Shown here: piece after piece, positions 1 through 11,859 of the stretch
Layout of the letters: each line of letters starts with the position of its first letter
Numbering within the stretch: the first letter of the stretch is position 1
Source of the DNA: Pseudoscleropodium purum
Taxonomy: Eukaryota; Streptophyta; Bryopsida; Hypnales; Brachytheciaceae
Length of the DNA: 64,000 nucleotides
Reading direction: 5' to 3'
Assembly: GCA_963969395.1 (NCBI GenBank)
Contig: OZ017799.1
Coordinates: forward strand, 9,612,501 to 9,676,500
Made by a program: the position numbers and the translations under genes
The notes under the pieces: generated by a model
The model's input: the letters and a program-made list of their open reading frames with translations, nothing else
Told to the model about the DNA's origin: nothing
Database searches by the model: none

Positions 1-858
1 CACTGTGAAAACAATAATACACTGCAATAGTAAAAGAAATTGCCACATAACCAGATGGTCCTAAATCCTTGTGGCAGTGAAGTGGCAGTCGACGCTTTAA
101 AACTGAAGGCAAATCGGAGCACATAAGGGCCCCTCAGCAGTCACCAGTAACGTTGTGGATACTATTACTTCATATTGTGCTTGAAGTTTACACCTCAAAC
201 CTGTTTAACCTTAATGAGTCTTTCTGATTTTTCGAAGTCAAACCCCACTGGGTCAGGGATAGAAAAGTACTTTGTTCTAAATTTTTTATGACTACTATAC
301 GTACATGCAGAAAATTTTAAGTCATTTGGATTATTTTTTGAATTTTCAAAATAATTCTAAAATGACTACCGGTAGACCATGTAATGTACTTTTTCATTCT
401 TAGACTTCTTCATATTTAAGCTCCATTTTGGATTTGATTATGATTTACAGTTGAGTTTGACCTCAACTAACGAAACAAAGGTTGCAAGGTCTAGTACCTA
501 ATACACTTACAGTTCTAAAAAATTCCTAAGAAAACTGTGAAAGTTGAACCACAGTTATGACACGGTTATAAGTTACCTCAATAAATTCCTAATACAATCA
601 TACTTCATCTTGGTTACCAACTTGATTCAAGTTTATACTTAGTGCAAAATTCTGAGATTGTTTGAGAATCATTTCGTAATTGGTATGAAACATCTTGACC
701 TAGATCTTCAAAAATTCGTAGTAATTGCAAATTTCTGAAAAAATTCTGAAAAACATTTATGATGCCAAAACGAAGACAGTGACTGAAGGTTAACCCCACG
801 GTTATAGGATCGGGTGTTAAAAGAGTTAAGTAATAGTTAATGAAGAGATGATATGTAC
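1..858. other. AT-rich sequence downstream of ATP11 exon 3
   Basis: I see no convincing coding exon here. The stretch should contain the next intron of the minus-strand ATP11-like gene. I looked for the following conserved block of that family (the part after the VVVQ segment) and did not find it, so the gene either has a long intron or continues beyond base 1. Confidence 0.4.
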
Positions 859-1936
859 CTTGCACAACAACGGAAATGAATCCAGTGCCTTTCCTCAAAG
901 GCAACACAAAGAGTGGACTGCGCACAGGACGAAGGGAAATCACTCAGACCATTAGCGGATGAAATACTTCATAACATTTGCTGCACGATTATATGCAAGG
1001 TAAGGTCAGTAACGACGAGGATCACGAAATACTAGCAAGAAATGGCAAGTCTGCATTGTATATCAGAAGAAAATACTCCAGAAATCACATTTCCAAGGCT
1101 TGAGATCTTTACCACTCATTAGCCCTTTGTTCGAAGGCTTTGTACAGCTCACTCCCCATGACGGCACTTATATGTCCTCTTCCAATATGATACTAACCAC
1201 GCCCCAAATCGATCCGATTAGAAAAATTCGACATCCGAGAGGGAGAAGTGTAATCCATACGAATGAACCAAAGCACTCAAATACATGGAACGACTTTAGA
1301 TACTACAGTAGAATGCTCATTTTGGTGGACACGTAATCTTGCAGCAGAGCGGGAGACCATATTTGATAGCGATGCTGAATGAACATCACATTTGACAACT
1401 AGTGCTCGAAACCCTAATTCTCAACCTTAAACCCAGGCATTAAACCCTGCAAATGCTTGATGACAACGAATTTTCACATCGCTGCACGGTATCTACGTCC
1501 AGGAATCACGAATCACACATGTTGATAATGCATTACTGCCGCTTTCCACAGACTCGTCAACCTAAACATCAGACGCGACGAAAAATCAACATTTCAACGA
1601 AAGCGTTAAGAGTAGAGTTATCGGACATACATCATTCCAAATCTCGGCAATCTCCTCCGGTGGCGAGAAGATCACAGTCTCGATCTTCATAATCTGCTCC
1701 AATTTCTTGGGCGCAAGTGCCGTATAACCGCTGGCAAACTTAGACCGTGCGAAATTGGCGCGGCTCCATAGCCACGAGCAAGGCGATGATCCAACATCTT
1801 CGCTAAGAACACGCAAACTTGAAGTTGAGAGGGATCGCTCCAAGAGGCGGGGTGCCTTCGGACTGAAAGAATGACCGCCTGTTGTAATGCGGTGCAGAAT
1901 GGGTAGCAATCGGCGGGAGCGAGAAAAGTTGCTCAT
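859..1936 (-). CDS. Mitochondrial F1-ATPase assembly factor, ATP11 family (5' three exons)
   Basis: ATP11/ATPAF1 proteins are mitochondrial chaperones that bind the F1 beta subunit during ATP synthase assembly. Three exons are visible on the minus strand. Exon 1 is 1936-1631 (102 codons), exon 2 is 1192-1113 and exon 3 is 917-859. Splice sites read GAT|GTATGT, TTAG|TATC, GTG|GTAAAG, GCAG|TCC and CAAG|GTACAT, and the frame stays open throughout. Exon 1 from the ATG at 1936 begins with an Arg/Ser-rich, acid-poor stretch (MSNFSRSRRLLPILHR) that looks like a mitochondrial presequence, and ends with PPEEIAEIWND. Exon 2 gives YHIGRGHISAVMG and ELYKAFEQRANE; exon 3 gives PLFVLPLRKGTGF. These match, in order, the conserved blocks of plant ATP11 homologues as I recall them. 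An in-frame GTG opens the frame up to 2086, but the ATG at 1936 gives the better presequence. The C-terminal half is missing from the window. Confidence 0.85.
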
Positions 1937-2189
1937 GAGGACGACGCCTCGTGAGTGCGCTGCGAAAATTTGGCAATGCGAAGGTGCTGACAAACAGGGA
2001 ATGCAGGGCAAGCGGCGATGGCGGGATTGCAGCTGCAAAGGATTGCAAAGCAGAATGCAAATGGCGAGAAAACAGAGAGAAGCCACGTTCAGACACTGCT
2101 CTCCGTCGCTGCTCTCTTTAATGTCACAGCATATGATAGCCCGAAATGTAAGTGATAATATGGAGTTTTGTAATATCCCCTGAGAATAA

Positions 2190-2532
2190 GGGCCGCTTCA
2201 CACATGGGCCCAAGGTTGAGAGTCCGTCGGCCTCCACCAATCAAATTTCAGAAAACTACGACTTTGGTTTCTTGACCCTTCACACAAGGCGGCACAATCC
2301 AAAGTCCATCACCCTCCAAAGTGCCTATAGGGAAGCCCAAGCTCCTACGTGGCAATGGCCTCATGATGGACTCTCAACCAAAGTTTGGGTCGTTGCAAAG
2401 TGGCAATCCAAACTTTAGTCGAGAATCCGTCAAATTGCCCATTTATTGCCCATTTCTTTGGACTCTCACCCAAAGTTTGGCGATGAACTCCCATGGCGTC
2501 TCGACTTGATTGGCCCATGTGTGAGGTGCCCC
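2190..2532. mobile_element. Tourist-like (PIF/Harbinger) MITE, 343 bp
   Basis: The left end reads GGGCCGCTTCACACATGGGCC and the right end is nearly its reverse complement (GGCCCATGTGTGAGGTGCCCC). A TAA trinucleotide lies directly on both sides (2187-2189 and 2533-2535), the target-site duplication expected for PIF/Harbinger-derived MITEs. The interior has several inverted AAAGTTTGG/CCAAACTTT motifs and no gene. It sits about 250 bp upstream of the ATP11-like start codon, so it may lie in that promoter. Confidence 0.75.
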
Positions 2533-2535
2533 TAA

Positions 2536-3859
2536 TATTACAATTGTTTGAGCTTTTTAAAATTGGGTCAAGGTTTTTTACCCCCAAGGATACAAAGCAA
2601 TGTTCTCAAAATTGGCTAAAATTCACTTTAGTTTTACCTAGATTTTAGGCATGCTACTTGTACATGGGAAAAAATCAAGGGAAATACAAGATTTGAGCCA
2701 TTTGATGATTACTATCAATTGGGCTCTTGCAAATTCATCTTTTCATCCACCTACGTTGTCGCATTCATCCGCTCCCTTGATGGTGACGTAGGAGCTAAGG
2801 CACACCCTGAGTTGTTGATGGAGAGCAAAGACTACTTCATCTCCACCATCGATTAGCATGGGAATCTTAAGCCTGTACGCCACCTATTGCCAAGGTTTTA
2901 GCACCTTGAGTTCCATGCCATTCCTTGCAAGTCTAGTTTTTTGCACAATTTTGTTTGCTTGTGGTTGTGTGTAGGGCTACAAGCTTCCCATTTTTTTTGC
3001 ATTTTTTTTGGAGCTCTTACTCCAATCTGCTCCATTGCTTCTTCTCAAGATTCTAAAAACTTGCCATTGTAATCATCAATTGCTTGGCCAAGCAATCATC
3101 ATTTTTCAAATTTCAAGGGTTTTAAAAAAATTTCCAGTGGTACATTATTGAATGTTGATTCTTTAATGCGTTCTAGATCCTTGGTTCTTTACTTCCTTGA
3201 GGCTTGAGTGCAAGTACTGTTAACTGGGCTTTAGGATGTTGTCACATGGATGGTGTAGTCATTTACATTTTGCAATTTGTACCGTTTGTAGTTGCCAATC
3301 CTATGTGTTGTGAATTTTGGAGATTCAAGTGATCTTACGCATTCACTGAATGACAAAAATGGAGGCTGTCATTGAATTGGCAATTGGTTTGTTGGCATTC
3401 CTGCATGTTGGTGGATGTTGCTTTCAAGTGGTTTCAGGTATGAAAATGCTATGCTTCTCCTCTTTCAATCACTTGCATTTTCACATTGCCAATTCTTCAC
3501 CTTTCTTGTTAGCTTGTATTTGTGTTGCTTGCTTTCCTTGTGAATGTGTCTACTTCTTGCATTCGGTGGAGTTTTGTATGCGTGTTGTGTGGCTATGTGC
3601 ATGGTGTATGGTTGTGTATCGTTGGAGAATTTTGGGGTTGGGGTGTAGGTTTGTGGGAATGGTGCCTCACCTACAGCTACCCGACAATTTCAAGGTGAAG
3701 ACTTTCTTTTCAAGTCGCAACAATTGGGGGGTTGGCAAACTATTGTCCATGACGCCAGAGAAAAGTGGTACCATTGATATTTCAAACAATGTAACAGTCA
3801 TATTGGAGACTCAACTTTCTGACTCCTTGCTCGTCTCTTTGCAATTCCCAAGCCTCTTT
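2536..3859. other. Intergenic sequence, no gene recognised
   Basis: This is AT-rich sequence between the MITE and the hAT relic. An open frame starting at 3350 runs into the relic but its first 170 codons are Cys/Phe/Leu-rich and resemble no known domain, so I treat it as non-coding or as an unrecognisable 5' part of the hAT element. Confidence 0.4.
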
Positions 3860-5956
3860 GAGGCAACTATGGTGTCACCTAAAGCATCCACTGATGTTGA
3901 CAGAGTTTGTAAGTATAGGGAGAAGAAGAGGGGTGCTACTAATGTGTCTTCTTGTATGCCAAAACAAAAGAAAGTTGCCCCCAACACTATCACAAGGTGA
4001 TGGCAAGTAGTGTGGGCATGTAGGTTCATTTGGACCAAGGGCAAGTTTAATAGCTAAGGCGACCTGACTGGTGTGGTGTGCCAAAAGTGCAGCACGATTG
4101 GTGGGCGGTGCAAGGTAATGGTGCCAAAGATGGACAACCTCAAAAAATATGAAGGAAAGCGAATGTGTAAGGAGGACGAGGTACCATTCCTACATCTTAA
4201 GAAGGGTGGCACCTTCAATAAACTTGAATGTAAGCATCTCAAATTTTGTAAGTTTTGGGTTGGCCGTGTATATGGAAGTGTAGTGGATCAATTGCTAGGC
4301 AGTTTGGAAGGTGAGCTGAAATGCAAGGGGGTACAATTTTCTACCCTCTTCTATGTTTTGAGTCATGGGCGTCCGATGTGTGATTACAAACGTGAAGAAT
4401 ATCTTTCAAAGCACCTTAAGATTAAAAACTTGCCAAGAAAACATTAGTGTAAGAATAGTGGGTGGGAGATGAGCAAATATATTACGAGAGTGTTTTGTTG
4501 GCTTTGAAAGCCATAGTCTAATCTGCTCCAATTCTCTCTATTAGTGCAGATGAAGTTACAGCTGTAGATAACACTTCTTGGCTTGGAGTTCATGTTTATG
4601 TCATGGATAACTAAGAGAGGGTTCCACATCTACTTCACTTGTCGTGCATTACTGATGGTACCGCAGACTACTTAACCAACAGTATAATATTGCCATTGTT
4701 GAAGGAAGGTGGGCTGATTCATGAGTCTATATCATTGAAGCTAGTCTGCTTTGGAACCAACGACATGTCTACATTTTAGGGACCAAAAAAGGTGTCACTA
4801 CCCAAATTTGTGAGAAATGGGCCTCTTTCCTAGTCTGCGCCAGCTGCACTAGTTATAGGATTAACTTGGTGGTGGAAACTCTTTCCAACTACCCTCTTAT
4901 TACTCATTTGGAAAGATTGTTTTAATTCCTCTATGCATATTTCTGCCATAGCAATAAGCATCACTTTGAGTTACAAAAACTAGCAGATTTCATGGAAACT
5001 AAGGTAAGGAAGATGGTCTGAAATGTTGATACTCACTAGATTCCCATGAGGAGTCCGGCCTAGCATATTTTGAGTGAGTATACCATTCTTCTTGTGAAGA
5101 TGGAGTTGGATGCCTTAGGAGGCCAGAAGACTACTGATGTTGCTGTTGAAAACTTTCGCTTACTATCAGACATTGAGGTCCTCCTCTCTCTAGCCTTATT
5201 CATCCTGATGTTGAATGTGGTTCATTGTTTAATAAAATTGATCCAAACACATGATATCTATGTGTGTAACTTCATCCAATCAATTAAAATCTACCAAGCT
5301 AAATTGGCAAGAATGTTCATTGATCCGTCCTCTGTGTTTAGTACAGTGGAGTTCATGCGGTACAATGAGCTAGTGCAATTCAAAAGTACTAATGTCCCTT
5401 TGGAGTGGTGAGATTTGGACGGTGATAGTGGAATTTGCCACTTAGTGTTCAATTTGAAGATCATTATTATTTTTGCAAGGTGCAAGGATAAGCTTACGAA
5501 TGCTGAAATTTTTGTCACTCAACAAGAATTCTACTACTGCTAGGATACAATGGAGTGTCAATTTTCAGATAAAAAATTTCATTTCCATTTCCATTTCCAT
5601 TTGTTTTTTGGCACTTCATTGCATTCTCAATAAAGTGCATTTCATTTGCATATTTTTGTTTATTTTCAGTCTTATTTCATTTATATATTTTTTTTAAATT
5701 TTCAGGCTGGATTTCACACTACTAGAAAATTCATGAATAAAACAATAGAATTTCAATTCAAATCTGTTGAATGATTCAGTCATTTTAGAGGTGTTGTTTT
5801 GAACAAAATCAAACTAAAATCTATTAAATTTTTTTGTTTTTTTGGACAAATTCAAAATATTAAATTAAATTAAAAAAATATTTTTTGGATTGTGCTCGTT
5901 TAAAATGAAATTTTTTTCTACCTAGGTAGCCACCTAAGCAACTGCCGCATGGGCGG

Positions 5957-6030
5957 ATGCCTCTAAGGGGATTCGAACCTTGAACCTTGTGTTTGGAGGT
6001 TTAAGGTTTCAACCACTAAACCACTCAAAT
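5957..6030 (-). repeat. tRNA-derived (SINE-like) segment inside the CACTA element
   Basis: Read on the minus strand, the segment has an A-box-like TTTAGTGGTTGAAACC and, about 30 nt later, a B-box GGTTCGAATCCCC, as in tRNA genes and tRNA-derived SINEs. It does not fold into an obviously complete tRNA with an anticodon arm that I can support, so I call it a tRNA-like promoter segment and not a functional tRNA gene. Confidence 0.5.
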
Positions 6031-6144
6031 ACTTAAGTGACCACACAAGAATTAGAAATTTGTATATTTAGTTTTTTCATTGTTTTTTCATGTGCTTTGT
6101 ATTTTCAGCAGACTTCAAAGGTCATTTGGTTATAGTAGAACATA

Positions 6145-6415
6145 TTTTTTCAAAAAAATTAGAACTAAGAAAAGTTGTAAATTCAAGATAAATTTTACCT
6201 CCAGAAATCCTTTTGTGATTTTGAGTCTTCAATAAAAAGTTATGGACAAAATTTAGAGAAGATGTTTGAAAATGTCAAAATAAATGTTGCTAACTACTCC
6301 TCTTTGATTTTTGTCTATAACTTTTGATTGGAGGATTTAAATCACAAATAGATTTTTGGAGGTGAAATTTAGCTTGAATTTACAACTTTTATCAATTCTA
6401 TGTTTTTTGAAATTT
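6145..6415. repeat. Imperfect inverted repeat (arms ~110 bp) inside the CACTA element
   Basis: The sequence around 6150-6255 (AGTTGTAAATTCAAG, then TTTTACCTCCAGAAATC, then AAAGTTATGGACAAA) recurs in reverse complement at about 6310-6410. The arms enclose a loop of some 50 bases. A transcript could fold into a long hairpin. Confidence 0.7.
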
Positions 6416-7569
6416 TTTATTCTAATATGCGAGAATGGACTCCAAAATCTACTGAATTGAAAAAAGACTGAATTTTACCTGATTAATTTTTTTTTTAAAT
6501 CATTATACTTAGATTCTCAAATATTCAAAAAAGATTCTAAAGATTTTCAAAAATATCCTTAAAAGATTCTAAATTCAACAAAAACTTGTTGATTTAGTCA
6601 TTGCACTATCCAAATCAACAAAAAGAATTTGCCATTGAGTTGATTTTCATAGAAAGTTACAAAATGGTCATTCTACTATCCCAAATAATATAAATTAGTT
6701 GAATTTTTGTTGTTTGTTTGTGCATTTCTAGTAGTGTCATTTGCATATTTTTATTTATTTTTAGGCTGGATTTCATTTGCATATTTTTTTTCATTTTCAG
6801 GTTAGATTTCCATTTGCCTAACTGCCTCACCGATTCTCAATCAATGGCTTGTTTGTGATTGAATCATTCCAATGTTATTTGTATGGCTTATTTGTGATTA
6901 TATGGCTTATGAAGTTGTGATTGAATGATTCCTTATTTCTGATTAACTGAATGCAATGTTCTCTTGGTCGGTGTAGAGATCACTCAATTATTTTGTGACA
7001 AACTAGACAGACGATTCCCTCAACAAGCCTTACTTGATGCATTTGGAATTGTTTATCCCCAATACTAGAAGCAAGACGGTGTAGACGAGAGCTTCCCACA
7101 GCACATGTCAATGTTGAAGAATTTTTATTGTCATTCGAAGCTATTGAATGGGGGCAACACGGAGCTTGGTGGGGGAAAGGCATACACCGTGCCTAAAATG
7201 CTATCTATTGCCAAGCTTGACAATCAACAAAGTCTTTTCAAGCTTACAATGAAAGCTAATGTCGATGCAGCGCTTACACCCTCCTTCTATGTCATTCTAA
7301 TGATTAAGCTCTAGGAAAATCTCTTACAATCAAGGCACTTGGGTACCTTGATCTTTGAATATTTTAAGGTCACATAGATGGGCTGCTGCATGGTGTTAGG
7401 TTCGGTGGAGGATGAGAGGTGTTTTAGCACCTTGAAATTTCTAAAATCTTGTCATTATAATTGACTTAGCAAGTACTTGCCACTTGTGGTTCAGATGTTT
7501 GGACAAAAATTTTACACTCTAGACAACTTTCCATATAAGGAGGCCATATAGTTGTGGAGAAGGCGGTCA

Positions 7570-10049
7570 AGAATGGTTGGCATGGAGATGTGTAAGCTGT
7601 AGTAGCTGGAAGAATAATGAGTATCCTTGGATAAAAGCAAGAAACACTAGTACTAGTTTGTGTCACACTTGTAGTTTTTAAGTTGTGATTGGCCATATTT
7701 TTTTAAAATTGAAGCCAACGTACTTGAATTTTTTTGTAAAGATCAGCATTTAGACAATAATTAGAGAAATTATTTTTCAGAAATTTTCAAAAATTATTTT
7801 ATATTTAAGTTTAAATTCAGCTAATTTGTCACACTTTGCGGTTTAGGGTTTTTTAGTATTGGGAACTACCCAAAATATTGATTTAGAGCTGAAATTTTTG
7901 GACTCTATTCCTACACTAGAGATGCATGTGCCCACCAAAAAGAACTTAAAAAAACATTATTTTATGTCCTCTACATTCATGTAAACATGGTTCCTTTGTG
8001 GGTGCAATTCTAAACAATGAAAATGATTTCAAGGTCATTTATTTATTAAAATCTATTTATCATGATGTCTTCTCCAATTGAAATTTTTAGTTTCTTTAAA
8101 AAATGTCTTCCCTATTTTTTACAAATTAAAACGTCAAAGTACCTATTTTCATGAGATTTTGCACTTTTCTAGTGCTCCTACTTAAAAAAAAATTCTATGC
8201 TTTTCCTTTGTAGGGTACTTTCTCTTTAAAGATTTATATATGAAACATATTTTTCAAATTTTTTTTTCTAATTTTATAGTACTACTAAAAAAATCATGAG
8301 TATTGTAGCCAATGCAACAAAACAGGAAGGTGTTTCTTATATTCACCCCCTCCTCTATCCATGTGACTTAGTTTTCATGTGGTTTTGTTGGGTTTTGTTC
8401 TCAAATTTGAGGGCTTTCCTTGACAATCTAAGTTTGTGTTGGCCTATTGGGTGTATTTTGGGCTGGAACTAGAGTTTGATTCGGATTGGAGCTATAGTTG
8501 GACTATGCAACACCGTCATGGGAGGCTAGGAGAACATCATTGACAATTGTAAACTTGTTGTTGTTCACTCCAACTATTTTTTGTATGTTTGTTTGTCTTG
8601 TGTGCAGGTCCCACCAATGTTGCAAATTGGCAGTCTTGCATGTTGCAAGTAGGGTTCAAATCCCTAGTTGGTACAAGTTCATTGTTTGTCTTGTTTGCAA
8701 TTTAGACTCAACAGTTTTCAAAATTTATTCATATGTACCTTCATGTTCTAAATTACAAATGTGTGGCTTGAAGCTTTCAGTTTGAATGTGTGGCTTGAAA
8801 CTTTTAGGTTTAATTGTATGGCTTAAAGTTGAAGTTGCAATGTGTCCAACTACCCATTCTCATTCTCATGAAGTTTGCAATTTGCATTTCCTTAAAATAT
8901 TACTTTTGTATTGAATAATTGAGAAAGTTGCAAATGTTCTTGTCTTCATTTTATTCCCTTATTTCCTTAGCAATTTCAACCACTCAAAAGAATAAGTAAT
9001 AGCTTTCTGTACAATACTAAAAATCCTCCATTGTTGCAATTTATCTTTTACCAAGGAAAAAAAAACGATCCAAAATACTCACAATTGGCTATGCATCTAG
9101 CGGCCTATTCCTACCATGGAAATAGAAGATCATGGTCATAGCCTCCCATAGGCATGCAAAAATAGCTTTCTGGCAAATTCAGTGAAATGTATTTTGAGAT
9201 TGCTGGTATAGAGTGTTCTCTAGATTTGACAATTTGAAAAAATCATCATAAAGTACTATTTGGAAGAATATTTTAGAACTAATAAACAAACAAAAGTTGT
9301 AAATTTTGAGTTTTAGATTCCATCCATAAAGTTAGATTCACCAATGCTATTACCAATATTTTCTATAAATTTTGAAAGGAAAATTTCAAAATTCTTTCAA
9401 AATTTAATTACAAGAAAAATATTGTCATTTTTTGAGTGAAATTTATTGGAATGGATTTGAAATAAGATTCACTAAATATAGTGACTTTTTGAATTTTTTT
9501 TTGTTCTTTAAATCTGTGACTTCATTTTTGCTAATTGAGTTTTAAACTAGAGTCCATGCAATTTTGGCTTGGTCAACTACTTAAAACACTTCCACATTGG
9601 TATTTTGAGGAAAAAAAATATGTACTAGATGGTAACACCAAATCCAAACATTAGATAGGACAACAACTTGATACAGTATCTCTACAAATTAGGATGACTT
9701 TCATCTAAACAATAGTGAAAAAAAAAGTGATTTTCAATTTGATTCTTGTTTAAAAATTGTACATCAAAGCACTCTAAAAGATTGCAGGTTTTTGAATAAG
9801 GTAATTACCAAAATTGCTCTAATTATTGGACTACTACTTGTAGGTGCATTCTTTATTTCCATAGTAAACAATGAAGTCATCCATCAACTTTTTTTTTGGC
9901 CTCAACATCCTTCAAGGGTTAAAATTGGATCAAGATTTAATAACTCTTTAACGTTTTTGTTGATGCTACATAACATTATTTATCAATGATGCTAAGGTCT
10001 TTTTTGCATTCTTAAAAAGGTGATTCCTTTAATGGACAAGATTATCACC
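7570..10049. other. AT-rich intergenic sequence
   Basis: I recognise no gene, RNA or complete repeat here. Short open frames, for example at 8498-8785, have no recognisable domain and biased composition. The sequence resembles old, decayed repeat DNA. Confidence 0.4.
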
Positions 10050-10057
10050 AATATGGC

Positions 10058-10353
10058 CAGGGTTGACGAATCTCAACGTCCGCCCCAAAATAGCGTCCGT
10101 TTTCCGGACATCCGGACGCAGCGTCCCGACCGCCGTCGGAAAGCGGACAGGCGGGGTGGGGCGGATGGGTGGGGCGGACGCCCAGATCGTGCGGACCAGA
10201 TCAGTCCACGCGTCGATTGGACGGCCGTAATCGGGCGGACAGGCGGACGGGGGACAGGCGGACGCTGCGTCCGCCAGTACGCGAATGTCAGCGGACACTG
10301 TGAACATAGCGTTTGCATCCGGACGTCCGCGTCCGGACGTCATGTCAACCCTG
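10058..10353. mobile_element. GC-rich hAT-type MITE, copy 1 (296 bp)
   Basis: The termini are CAGGGTTGAC and GTCAACCCTG, perfect 10-bp inverted repeats with the CAGGG/CCCTG start typical of hAT elements. A perfect 8-bp duplication, AATATGGC, flanks it (10050-10057 and 10354-10361). The interior is very GC-rich compared with its surroundings and is built from repeated GGACGC, GGCGGAC and CCGGAC motifs on both strands. The overlapping open frames are a by-product of this composition. A diverged second copy lies at 34527-34864. Confidence 0.92.
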
Positions 10354-10361
10354 AATATGGC

Positions 10362-11859
10362 TCTCCAAATAATCCTTGAATAAACTCATACTAAGTTCTT
10401 AAGCATTTAGCAAAACATAATACCTTCCTAACATGGGGAAATGATTGTTTTCTTGTACAATATTATGCAAACTATGAGTCTTACTAGTGTCCATTTGGAT
10501 GATTGATGTCACCTAAGATTATAGGATCACTAGGATGGGAACAAAATGTTTTTTTCCATCCTATTTTTTTCTTGAAGAGGTTTGAGTACATTTTCAATGA
10601 ATAGTATTTGCAAATTTCCTTATAATGGTATTCTTCAAGACCATTATGAAGGAAAAAAATGCTTAATTTACATATCACCTTTGTAGTGTATTTTGGCCAT
10701 TTCTTACTATTTACTCTAAATGTGAAGTTTAATTATAAAAAATTAAATATTTTCTAGATTTGAGTCCAGGCAACTAATGAAGTGAAGCTTGCATGTTGCC
10801 ATTGCAATGTTCAATGAATTAAGTGTAAATTGATTATTGGCGTGCTAGCTAACAAGCCCATCAATTCAAATGTCATACTCAATTTCAATTGCCAATTTCA
10901 ATATCATGCTCCATCATAGTCCACACTCCACATTAGGTTTTTTTTTTTCATTTCTAATGAAATGCTCAAATGCCATAGTGGCAATATAAAATATTACAAT
11001 GGTACTTTCAATTTTGACATTCATCCACATATTGGATAGAAAATACCACATTAGTACACATCACATATCCATAATTTTGTTTTCATCCATTCTTTGGCAA
11101 TTTCATCCAAAATTTTATTGTTTATGTTTTAAGAGCTTGGTGCCGGGTCAATTATTTTAGTGCAATTTGACGACAAAATTGCTAGGAGAAAAAACACTGG
11201 TCCACACAGATCAGCGAGTAACTGGACTGATGTACAATGTCGATGACTGCAAATTGAACGCAATATATGCAACACCATATGCATCGTGCATGATTGATTG
11301 ATAAGTTCCTAAATATCCCAGAATGATCCAATTCACAGCAACTAGAAATGAACTTATACACCAATGTACCAAACCGGCCTTCACATGTCCATCAGTAATT
11401 GGAGTAAGTCCTGCGAAATTAAAGGAGGTTACTTACTGGAGTCGATTGAAAATGGATTGCCACTGGGTTCGATTCTAGGGAGGAAATCAAGGGATCAATC
11501 TCCACTCATGAAGCAATTGCGATTGATTGTTGGCCCACCAGGGAGACTGAGGAGCTCCAATTGATGAACATTGGTAAACCATCACTTGATCATCAGTGAA
11601 GGATTGGACCCTCAATCAGGGATATACTGATACAATTATGCGGTGACATTCTATATTTCTAATCTCAAAATACTGAAGATATTTCGCATAATGGTTGCGT
11701 GTTTGAGGTTTTGAATGTTTGCAGGGAAGCTATCAGCATATGCTCCTTCAATTCGTTAGGTTTACACCTACATCGTCAAAGGGCATGTAATAGTAATTTC
11801 TTTAATGTTTCAAGGGCAGGTGGGTTACAGTTTGTTTTCAGGAGGGTTGTCACCATAGT
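10362..11859. other. AT-rich intergenic sequence
   Basis: No gene or complete repeat recognised. The stretch ends at the ATAGT target-site duplication (11855-11859) of the solo LTR. Confidence 0.4.

Larger units (their letters stand above)
5717..6736. mobile_element. Non-autonomous CACTA (En/Spm) element, 1,020 bp
   Basis: The element starts CACTACTAGAAA and ends TTTCTAGTAGTG, the classic inverted termini of plant CACTA transposons. The trinucleotide TCA flanks it on both sides (5714-5716 and 6737-6739), matching the 3-bp duplication of this superfamily. It has no transposase. Inside are a tRNA-like segment (about 5957-6030, minus strand) and a long imperfect inverted repeat (about 6145-6415). 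It is inserted in a tandem repeat inside the dead hAT transposase, so it is younger than that gene. Confidence 0.92.
5637..6812 (+). repeat. Four copies of a ~40-bp tandem repeat, split by the CACTA element
   Basis: A unit of the form ATTTCATTTGCATATTTTT followed by T-rich sequence and TTTTCAGGCTGG occurs at about 5640, 5676, 5711 and 6770. The third unit is broken by the CACTA insertion: its first bases end at 5716 and the rest continues from 6737. Removing 5717-6736 and one TCA restores the repeat. Confidence 0.75.
3860..7560 (+). pseudogene. Decayed hAT transposase, zinc-finger-862-like
   Basis: Conserved blocks of ZNF862-like plant hAT transposases occur in order on the plus strand, in different frames and with stops. 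They are a CxxC finger followed by VMVPKMDNLKKYEGKR (from about 4079), then ISADEVTAVDNTSWLGVHVY (4540), then GPKKGVTTQICEKWASFLVC (4780), then FLYAYFCHSNKHHFELQKL (4925). Next come LLVKMELDAL (5090) and VVHCLIKLIQTHDIYVCNFI (5218). After an interruption the sequence resumes with LLDAFGIVYPQY (7031) and ends with SVEDERCFSTLKFLKSCHYN (7400), the C-terminal hAT dimerisation domain. Frame changes and stop codons show the gene is dead. The gap between 5.5 and 6.95 kb holds short tandem repeats and a CACTA element. I did not identify the terminal inverted repeats of this hAT. Confidence 0.85.

Noticed and set aside
614..943. 109-codon ORF as a separate gene
   Set aside because: Only its first part (917-859) matches the ATP11 family and it is bounded by splice sites. 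The rest reads into an intron.
8498..8785. 95-codon ORF
   Set aside because: Cys/Val/Leu-rich, no recognisable domain, and surrounded by decayed AT-rich DNA.
10020..10379. Overlapping ORFs on both strands in the GC-rich block (and at 34526-34894)
   Set aside because: They lie inside hAT MITEs. Low stop density follows from GC-rich repeated words, and the translations are Arg/Pro/Gly-rich low complexity.
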